Origin: Gammaproteobacteria bacterium
GTDB taxonomy: Bacteria; Pseudomonadota; Gammaproteobacteria; DSM-16500
Direction of reading: 5' to 3'
Assembly: GCA_021324305.1 (NCBI GenBank)
Contig: JAJPJI010000037.1
Span: forward strand, 124,001-188,000
Length of the DNA stretch: 64,000 nt
Every line of letters starts with the position of its first letter. Within the stretch, counting starts at the first letter, position 1. Below, one piece after another: positions 58,426 to 64,000 of this stretch. Below the pieces are notes generated by a model. That model was not told the DNA's origin. It saw only the letters and a list, made by a program, of their open reading frames with translations, and did not search any database. The translations under genes and the position numbers were made by a program.

Positions 58426-58558
58426 TCTCTACCTCATCAATAATCAGCTCTGTCTGAGCTGCCTTCCGACCAATCGACTCTGATCACATGGATATGTAAA
58501 TTCTACGAATGTGATATTATTATCGAATTTAGGACATCCCGCAAAGGATAAAGCCAGA

Positions 58559-60130
58559 ATGGATCATCTGGGATTATTTGATGCAATTCCGGAAAGCGCC
58601 GTGCTCCTCGACAAGGCCGGGCGGATTATCAACTGGAATGCAGGTGCGACCACCCTTTTTGGTTATTCCAGGAAGGAAGTGCTGGGGCGCTCCATCAATT
58701 TTATTTACGACCGCAACTATCCTTTTCCCAAGATTATTCAGGAAATCAGTGCCCATCAGAAGAAATGGCATGAAGATACCATTTTTATTCGAAAAAACGG
58801 TATTAAAGGGACTTGCAAGTCCTCACTCGGCGTACTGCCGCTGACCGAACAAGGAAAAATCACCGCCCTGCTGATTCATCAAAACATTTCCGAACTCAAA
58901 AAGGTCGAAGATGATTTGCGGAAGACAAACAGCAGCTTGCAGCAGCAATTACAAAGCACCCTGAACGGATTCTGGAGTGCAAACGCATTACTGCTGGATA
59001 CGATGAATTCCCTGGATCAAACCGAGCGCAAATTACGAGAAAGCGAATTACGTTTTCATCTCCTCGCCGAAAACGCGACCGACGTGATTTCACGCCATAC
59101 TCCCGATGGCGCCTACCTGTATGTTTCGCCCGCATGCAAGACATCGATCGGTTACACCCCGGATGAATTAAGCACGAAAAATATTTACAAGCTGATTCAT
59201 CACGATGATTTGCCAAAAATCAAAAAAGCCTTTACCCGTAGACGTGAAAACACAAATAACAAATCCATCATTTATCGCCTCAAACGCAAGGAGGGCGAAT
59301 TCCGGTGGTTTGAAAGCAACATACGCCTGATTATCGACGAACAAACGCGGATCATCAGTGAAATCCAGCTGGCCTCCCGGGATATTACTGACCGGGTACT
59401 CGATAAAAAAGCCCGTCTGCGCGGACAACAGCTGGCACACGTATTCCGCTTGAGTACCATGGAAGAAATGGCTTCAGGCATGGCCCATGAGATCAGCCAG
59501 CCTCTTGCTGCCATCGTCAATTACACACGCGGATGCGTGCGGCATCTGCATAATGACAGCCATGACCGCGATCAAATCAAACATATTATGGAAAAAGCCG
59601 TGGCCCAGGCTGAGCGTGCCGGTGAAATTGTACATCGTTTAAAAAACTTTTTCTGTAAAGGCCAATTGGTCAAGACCCCCTGCAAGCTTAACAATGTAAT
59701 CCGTGAAACAGTCAACCTGATCAAGCATGAACTGACGACGTCCAAAACCAAGGTCGACTTTGACTTCGATAAAAATATCCCGTTCATCATTATCGACAAG
59801 ATCCAGATTCAGCAAGTCCTTCTGAACCTGATACAAAATGCAATCGAGGCAATGAATGAAAATTTCACCAAAGAAAAACGCATCCATATTCAGACCAAGG
59901 CCACAGCCTGGGAAACCATCGATATTACATTGAATGATACCGGGCCTGGTTTCTCAAAGGAAATTGCCAACAAGGTTTTTATGCCATTCTTTACCACCAA
60001 GGCACATGGCCGGGGCATGGGACTTGCGATTTGCCGCTCGATTATTGAAGCCCATGGCGGACAATTTACGATTAATACGAATTCAAGCGGGAGCAGCTGG
60101 ATACGTTTTTCCTTGCCGATTTCAATCTAG
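58559..60130 (+). CDS. PAS-domain histidine kinase (FixL-like)
   Basis: The 523-residue soluble kinase has two PAS domains: about 1-125 (AIPESAVLLDKAGRIINWN, GYSRKEVLG) and about 175-300 (ENATDVISRHTPDGAYLYVSP). They are followed by a HisKA with His in SGMAHEISQPLAAIVNYTRG and an ATPase with LIQNAIEAM, NDTGPGFSKE and GRGMGLAI. No membrane helix is present. I did not identify a heme ligand, so oxygen sensing is not claimed. The ATG at 58559 has AGGATAA upstream; the frame also opens at GTG 58511. A FixJ-like regulator follows 168 nt later. Confidence 0.9.
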   Translation: MDHLGLFDAIPESAVLLDKAGRIINWNAGATTLFGYSRKEVLGRSINFIYDRNYPFPKIIQEISAHQKKWHEDTIFIRKNGIKGTCKSSLGVLPLTEQGKITALLIHQNISELKKVEDDLRKTNSSLQQQLQSTLNGFWSANALLLDTMNSLDQTERKLRESELRFHLLAENATDVISRHTPDGAYLYVSPACKTSIGYTPDELSTKNIYKLIHHDDLPKIKKAFTRRRENTNNKSIIYRLKRKEGEFRWFESNIRLIIDEQTRIISEIQLASRDITDRVLDKKARLRGQQLAHVFRLSTMEEMASGMAHEISQPLAAIVNYTRGCVRHLHNDSHDRDQIKHIMEKAVAQAERAGEIVHRLKNFFCKGQLVKTPCKLNNVIRETVNLIKHELTTSKTKVDFDFDKNIPFIIIDKIQIQQVLLNLIQNAIEAMNENFTKEKRIHIQTKATAWETIDITLNDTGPGFSKEIANKVFMPFFTTKAHGRGMGLAICRSIIEAHGGQFTINTNSSGSSWIRFSLPISI

Positions 60131-60151
60131 CAGTGGCAGGCGTAGATGGAT

Positions 60152-60188
60152 GAACTGATTGAGAAAAAATGCTGACATCGTTATTCTT
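60152..60188 (+). promoter_or_regulatory. Promoter of the fixJ-like gene, near-identical to the dnaX promoter
   Basis: The -35 TTGAGA (60159-60164) and -10 TATTCT (60182-60187) are 17 bp apart. Flanking blocks of 16 and 14 bp are identical to those at 46293-46329. A start point near 60194 means an ATG there cannot be the translation start, which supports 60299. Confidence 0.6.
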
Positions 60189-60298
60189 GAGTTATGCCGG
60201 GACCAACCCGACAAATTATTCTTGAATACAGAGTGTTACATGCCGGTAAAGTGGCAAAAAGGGAATTATTCAACAAGGCTGATTGCAGGGAGCGCAGG

Positions 60299-60937
60299 AT
60301 GTCAACACGAGAGCCTATTGTTTATATCATTGACGATGATCAGGCCATGGTCGAATCCTTGTTATGGATCATCGAGTCCATAGGTTTGCGTGTCAAAACC
60401 TATGTGCGAGCTCATGAGTTTCTTGAAGAGTACGATCCGCAGCAGCACGGCTGCCTGCTGCTTGATGTGCGCATGCCAGGCATGAGCGGTCCTGAATTGC
60501 AAGCCAAACTGAATGAACAGGGATTGCCAACATTGCCTATCATTTTTATCAGCGGCCATGGGGATGTTCCTCTGGCAGTGCGCGTCATGAAAGCCGGTGC
60601 CATAGACTTTCTAACCAAGCCATTTAATGATCAGGTCCTTCTGGAAAGTATCAATAAAGCACTCAGAATAGATAAAGCCAATCGCGAGAAACGCCAGGAA
60701 TGCGCCCAGGCAAAAGCCAAGTTTGCGCTTCTGTCTCCACGGGAAGTCCAGGTCTTGCAAGGTATTGTCGCAGGCAAGCCCAATAAGGTAATTTCCGCAG
60801 AATTGAATATCTCATTAAAGACAGTCGAAGCACATCGTGCTTCTGTCATGAAAAAGATGGGCGTCAAATCCGTGCCCGAACTTGTCAAACTGGTATTAAC
60901 AAACAGCATTCAGGAGGAGGAAATTGAAGAAGATTAA
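60299..60937 (+). CDS. FixJ/NarL-type response regulator
   Basis: The 212-residue regulator has an N-terminal receiver with the acidic DDD, the phospho-Asp in LLLDVRMPGMSG and the Lys in LTKPF, then a LuxR-type helix-turn-helix (LSPREVQVLQGIVAGKPNKVISAELNISLKTVEAHRASVMKKM). I start at 60299 (MSTREPIVYIIDD) with AGGG/GCAGG upstream. It is the partner of the PAS kinase just upstream but has its own promoter. Confidence 0.92.
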   Translation: MSTREPIVYIIDDDQAMVESLLWIIESIGLRVKTYVRAHEFLEEYDPQQHGCLLLDVRMPGMSGPELQAKLNEQGLPTLPIIFISGHGDVPLAVRVMKAGAIDFLTKPFNDQVLLESINKALRIDKANREKRQECAQAKAKFALLSPREVQVLQGIVAGKPNKVISAELNISLKTVEAHRASVMKKMGVKSVPELVKLVLTNSIQEEEIEED

Positions 60938-61129
60938 CACAGATTAAATTAATAAGGGTATATCTCATTCAGATTAGTAATAACCTGATGGTAGTAACCC
61001 TGAGTAATCTAGGTATATTTAAGTACCTCGTTATGGCTTTCTCCCAATTTTTATAAGCGTTCAATAGTGAGATGATTAGTATCCCTCACTAGGAAATATA
61101 CATAAAAAATGCTTTAGGAGAATGCAGCC

Positions 61130-61561
61130 ATGGACAAAAGGAAGCAGGTTTTAATAGTAACAAATGCGATCACAGAAGATGAAGTCTTGCAGATAAGAAA
61201 AGCCTTCAGTGCTGAATTTGCTCCCCAAATGGACATCAAACTTAGCCTTGTACATGTAATTCCACATTTGCCAACATGCTATTTCAATATTCCCTCAATG
61301 GGCATGCTGATCGAAAAATATTATGACGAAGCCAAGGAATCCTTAAGCCAGGTGGGCAAACATCTGGGCGTGGCTAAAAAAGATCAATGGCTGATCACTG
61401 GTAAAATTCGTACTGAAGTATTGCGCCTAGCAAATAAACTCGGTTCAAGCTTCATCCTTGCCAGCTCTCAGCAAATACAGGAACTGCAAAGATCACTGTT
61501 TTTCAAGAACATACATCAATACGCCCTGATTAAAAACATTAACCAGCTCAAACAATTATAA
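61130..61561 (+). CDS. Universal-stress-protein-like protein
   Basis: The 143-residue protein follows the UspA fold: a first strand KQVLIVTNAI, a middle strand IKLSLVHVIPHLP, and a late strand with SSFILASSQQIQEL near the normal nucleotide-binding region, where the GxxG pattern is not clear. AGGAG precedes the ATG. The 192-nt gap after the FixJ gene holds imperfect direct repeats (AGTAATAACCTGA and AGTAACCCTGA near 60976-61002) that could be a regulatory site. A strong terminator follows the gene. Confidence 0.7.
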   Translation: MDKRKQVLIVTNAITEDEVLQIRKAFSAEFAPQMDIKLSLVHVIPHLPTCYFNIPSMGMLIEKYYDEAKESLSQVGKHLGVAKKDQWLITGKIRTEVLRLANKLGSSFILASSQQIQELQRSLFFKNIHQYALIKNINQLKQL

Positions 61562-61618
61562 GTGTTATTGCTCAAGTTAAAAAATCTCCTCGAGAATCCG
61601 ACGAACTTGAGTATTTAA

Positions 61619-61655
61619 CCCGCAATGAATCCTCCCATTCATTGCGGGTTTTTTT
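61619..61655 (+). terminator. Strong rho-independent terminator
   Basis: A perfect 12-bp stem, CCCGCAATGAAT (61619-61630) with ATTCATTGCGGG (61637-61648), is closed by a 6-nt loop and followed by T7. It ends the Usp-like transcript. Confidence 0.95.
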
Positions 61656-61780
61656 ATGCGCATTATGGGCCACCCGCAAAGGGAAAAATTCTCGCCATGC
61701 AATGTCCGGAAGGATTTGGACTGGCACGAAATCAGCTTTTTTTGCTAAACTGGCAGACCTGAATATGACAAGGTGACAAA

Positions 61781-62413
61781 ATGATTCATCATTTTTTATT
61801 GTATTTCATCGCTGTCTTGACCGTGGCATTATTCCCGGGACCAGACATGCTGTACATCGTCAGCCAAAGTCTGGGTCATGGCAAGCGGCTGGGAGTGGCA
61901 GCCGCCCTCGGAATAGGATCAGGCTGTTTTGTGCATATCTTTGCTGTATCAATCGGCTTGTCATCATTCATCTTCCAGTCGACACTGGCGTTTTCCATTG
62001 TCAAATATACAGGTGCCTGCTATCTGCTTTATCTGGGTGTCATGTCACTAAGTACCAGACAGTCAAACATCCTCGTCAATGTAAACACAACCCATACCGC
62101 ATCATGGCGTAAAGCATTTTTACAGGGATTTATAACCAATGTTTTCAATCCCAAGGTTGCACTGTTTTTCCTGGCATTTTTGCCGCAATTTGTTGATCCA
62201 GCCGCTTCGGGTTCCATCGGCTTGCAGCTGCTTATACTCGGACTGTTATTCAATGGCGTGGGAACGACTGTTAATATGCTGGTTGCATTATTCTTTGGCG
62301 CCGCCAAACAATGGCTGACCAACCATCCTCTGTTGCTAAAAATGCAGCAGAAAATAACCGGCTGCATTTTGATCGGATTAGGCCTCAGGCTGGCAGCATT
62401 TGAAAAAGCATGA
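61781..62413 (+). CDS. LysE/RhtB-family exporter
   Basis: The 210-residue inner-membrane protein has about six helices and the family start FPGPDMLYIVSQSLGHGKRLGVAAALGIGSGC, followed by YTGACYLLYLGV and FLQGFITNVFNPKVALFFLAFLPQFV. Members export amino acids such as threonine, homoserine or lysine. AAGGTGA is upstream. Substrate unknown. Confidence 0.92.
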   Translation: MIHHFLLYFIAVLTVALFPGPDMLYIVSQSLGHGKRLGVAAALGIGSGCFVHIFAVSIGLSSFIFQSTLAFSIVKYTGACYLLYLGVMSLSTRQSNILVNVNTTHTASWRKAFLQGFITNVFNPKVALFFLAFLPQFVDPAASGSIGLQLLILGLLFNGVGTTVNMLVALFFGAAKQWLTNHPLLLKMQQKITGCILIGLGLRLAAFEKA

Positions 62414-62457
62414 TGTTTTAACCTTCAGGAATGATAACCTTACAAGGAAGATATACG

Positions 62458-62613
62458 ATGATGGCCCTCATTTTTATTCTGCTACTGATATCAACGATCA
62501 CGATCTGGTCTGGCAGACGTATGGCAGCGCTAGTGTGCTTTGTTGTCACATTCGTTTGCAGCATCGGTTTATTTTTACATCACGTTACCTCACAACTTAC
62601 TCTTCAACTTTAA
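62458..62613 (+). CDS. Small membrane protein (DUF5993-like) preceding dsbB-like gene
   Basis: The 51-residue peptide has two hydrophobic helices (ALIFILLLISTITIW and ALVCFVVTFVCSIGLFL) joined by SGRRM, and ends in HHVTSQLTLQL. AAGGAAG is 8 nt before ATG 62458. It ends 16 nt before the DsbB-like start. Tiny membrane proteins of this type are found next to DsbB homologues, so a shared role in thiol oxidation is likely. Confidence 0.65.
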   Translation: MMALIFILLLISTITIWSGRRMAALVCFVVTFVCSIGLFLHHVTSQLTLQL

Positions 62614-62629
62614 ATTCATGAGGCAATCC

Positions 62630-63181
62630 ATGGAAGGAAAATCCATTTTTCAATTACTGGGACGTTTTGGAGACTTTGCTGAACTGGCAGGTATTTTCCT
62701 GATGCTCATCCTCGCATTTTCATTTCAACTGCTTTTGCATGAGCTGCCTTGTCCTTTGTGTCTGTTGCAGCGGGTTGGTTTTTTATGTGTCGCTCTGGGT
62801 TTTTTGATGAATCTACGTTTTGGACCAAGACCCAGCCACTACGCAATTGCACTATTGAGTGCACTCTTCACAAGTTTTGTTGCCTTGCGGCAAATCGCAT
62901 TACATGTTGTGCCAGGAACCGGCTCATACGGAAGTGCAATTCTTGGATTGCATTTATATACCTGGTCATACATCATTTGCATGGTCATCATTATTTCAAC
63001 CACCATCGTATTAGGCATGGATAGACAGTACAGGCTTGAGGAAAACCCGGTGCGCCCGTCCTGGGTTGTGCAATTCTTATTCGTTGTCATGACGCTGCTC
63101 ATTATTTCAAACTTCGTTTCTGTGCTTATGGAATGTGGATTTGGAGCATGCCCGGACAATCCCATCCAGTATTATTTCTGA
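62630..63181 (+). CDS. DsbB-like thiol oxidase with displaced second cysteine pair
   Basis: The 183-residue membrane protein has five predicted helices. The first periplasmic loop has the active CPLC (41-44), followed by LLQRVGF as in DsbB. The second periplasmic loop (about 92-105, HVVPGTGSYGSAILG) has no cysteine, where DsbB keeps its second pair. An extra fifth helix puts the C-terminus outside, and there Cys169 and Cys174 (ECGFGACPD) may replace it. I use ATG 62630 with GAGG 6 nt upstream; ATG 62618 is possible. It would pass electrons from a DsbA-like partner to quinone. Confidence 0.8.
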   Translation: MEGKSIFQLLGRFGDFAELAGIFLMLILAFSFQLLLHELPCPLCLLQRVGFLCVALGFLMNLRFGPRPSHYAIALLSALFTSFVALRQIALHVVPGTGSYGSAILGLHLYTWSYIICMVIIISTTIVLGMDRQYRLEENPVRPSWVVQFLFVVMTLLIISNFVSVLMECGFGACPDNPIQYYF

Positions 63182-63197
63182 CTCAGACCTTACGTTC

Positions 63198-63228
63198 GGA
63201 GGATATTCACAAAACTGTGAAATCCTCC
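63198..63228 (+). repeat. Hairpin downstream of dsbB-like gene
   Basis: GGAGGAT (63198-63204) pairs with ATCCTCC (63222-63228), and TTCACA pairs with TGTGAA inside, with one bulged A, giving 13 bp around an AAAC loop. No T-run follows on the plus strand. It could end or stabilise the dsbB-like transcript. Confidence 0.5.
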
Positions 63229-63312
63229 CGCAATCTTCTCTTCCTGTTGATCATCTGTTACAAACCTGTATACTTTTACGCCATTCCTGTCTTAACTTTG
63301 GAGTGACTATCA

Positions 63313-64000
63313 ATGGAAAAATTTAATGCACTTTACGCTCAATCTGGCGGCGTGACGTCAGTCATCAATGCCTCCGCTTGCGGCGTCATCGAAACTGCTA
63401 GAAAGCACAGCGATAAAATCGGTAAAGTCTATGCCGCACGTAACGGCATTATCGGTGCTCTCACCGAAGACCTGATTGACACCAGTCTTGAATCAGACGC
63501 CGATATCGCCGCCCTGCGTCATACCCCTGCCGGTGCGTTTGGCTCCTGCCGCCATAAACTCGGATCAATTGAAAAGCACCGCAAACAATACGAGCGCCTG
63601 GTTGAAGTATTTTCCGCTCACAATATCCGCTATTTCTTTTACAATGGCGGCGGCGATTCGCAGGATACAGCACACAAGGTTTCACAAATCAGCAAAGAGC
63701 TTGGCTATCCCATCACTTGCATTGGCATTCCAAAAACCGTCGACAATGATCTGCCGTTCACGGACAATTCTCCGGGATTTGGCTCCGTTGCAAAATATGT
63801 CGCCGTCTCCATCCGTGAAGCCGGAATGGATGTGGCTTCCATGGCATTAACCTCCACCAAGGTTTTCATTCTCGAAGTCATGGGTAGGCATGCTGGCTGG
63901 ATTGCTGCAGCTGGCGGTCTTGCTGCCGAACATGAAGGTGATTCGCCGCACATCATCCTGTTTCCTGAAATTCCGTTAAACACAGAAGCATTTTTAAATC
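63313..64000 (+). CDS. Phosphofructokinase, pyrophosphate-dependent type (partial)
   Basis: The frame runs off the window end, so 229 residues are seen. It begins MEKFNALYAQSGGVTSVINAS and contains FFYNGGGDSQDTA, GIPKTVDNDLPFTD, and ILEVMGRHAGWIAAAGGLAA. These are the PFK signatures, with Asp in GGGDS at the position where ATP-using enzymes have Gly in GGDGS, which marks PPi-type enzymes. GGAG is about 9 nt before the ATG. It would phosphorylate fructose 6-phosphate reversibly in glycolysis. Confidence 0.9.
   Translation, partial: MEKFNALYAQSGGVTSVINASACGVIETARKHSDKIGKVYAARNGIIGALTEDLIDTSLESDADIAALRHTPAGAFGSCRHKLGSIEKHRKQYERLVEVFSAHNIRYFFYNGGGDSQDTAHKVSQISKELGYPITCIGIPKTVDNDLPFTDNSPGFGSVAKYVAVSIREAGMDVASMALTSTKVFILEVMGRHAGWIAAAGGLAAEHEGDSPHIILFPEIPLNTEAFLN

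Noticed and set aside
60194..60298. Upstream start of the FixJ-like gene at 60194
   Set aside because: The 35 extra residues do not match the receiver fold and the likely transcription start is at about the same base.

Overview
The window is chromosomal DNA from a gammaproteobacterium, most likely a member of the Legionellales (Coxiellaceae/Aquicella-like). This is inferred from two things seen together. One is a normal gammaproteobacterial housekeeping backbone: rarA-lolA-ftsK/trxB, infA, clpA-clpS, icd, mnmA-purB, msbA-lpxK, dapD/dapE, tRNA-Ser-ffs-dnaX-ybaB-recR, mpl-apaG-oxyR. The other is a dense scatter of eukaryote-like or effector-like genes: two patatins, two ankyrin proteins, a Fic-like protein, a HAD-like protein, an EEP-fold protein, a permuted papain-like protein and a chagasin-like inhibitor. 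No rRNA operon, CRISPR array, complete prophage or secretion-system gene cluster is visible, so secretion of any of these proteins is inference.

Layout. 1-3.7 kb: the tail of an OmpR-family response regulator and its histidine kinase, then a DUF47/PiT phosphate-uptake pair. 3.7-9.9 kb: an accessory region with two adjacent proteins sharing a repeat module I do not recognise, headed by a promoter with two tandem PmrA-box-like sites. A structured leader with a terminator follows, then a 106-bp tandem duplication of a translation-start region, a patatin ending in a CaaX-like box, and a secreted phosphodiesterase. 10-21.4 kb: the housekeeping block rarA to icd, in which the aat/bpt genes often found between trxB and clpA are absent. 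21.5-25.5 kb: a HAD-like protein and a large patatin. 25.7-28.3 kb: mnmA and purB. 28.3-35.7 kb: accessory genes (permuted papain-like, lone tyrosine recombinase, Fic-like, ankyrin, a DUF2845-like secreted protein, chagasin-like inhibitor). 35.6-40.4 kb: lpxK-msbA, a UPF0114 membrane protein and an apparently circularly permuted EEP protein. 40.7-46 kb: a tight operon dapD - NTF2-like - GNAT - nitrilase - dapE - (papain-like + ankyrin). 46-51 kb: tRNA-Ser, SRP RNA, dnaX, a radical SAM gene, ybaB, recR and a secreted PLD-like protein. 51-58.4 kb: LysR, hemerythrin-like, YyaL-like, a small Tyr-rich secreted peptide, and oxyR-apaG-small membrane protein-mpl. 58.5-64 kb: a FixL/FixJ-like two-component pair, a Usp-like protein, a LysE exporter, a small DUF5993-like peptide with an atypical DsbB, and the start of a pyrophosphate-type phosphofructokinase.

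The most interesting signals are: (i) PmrA-like boxes at 11-bp phase in front of the unknown repeat-protein operon, in a window that also carries a QseB/PmrA-type regulator; (ii) the shared repeat module itself; (iii) the CaaX-tailed patatin with its duplicated start region; (iv) the permuted EEP protein; (v) a cysteine-protease-like/ankyrin fusion encoded 5 nt after dapE; and (vi) an almost identical 37-bp promoter module in front of dnaX and of the fixJ-like gene. Family calls come from recognising motifs by eye; no database search was run.
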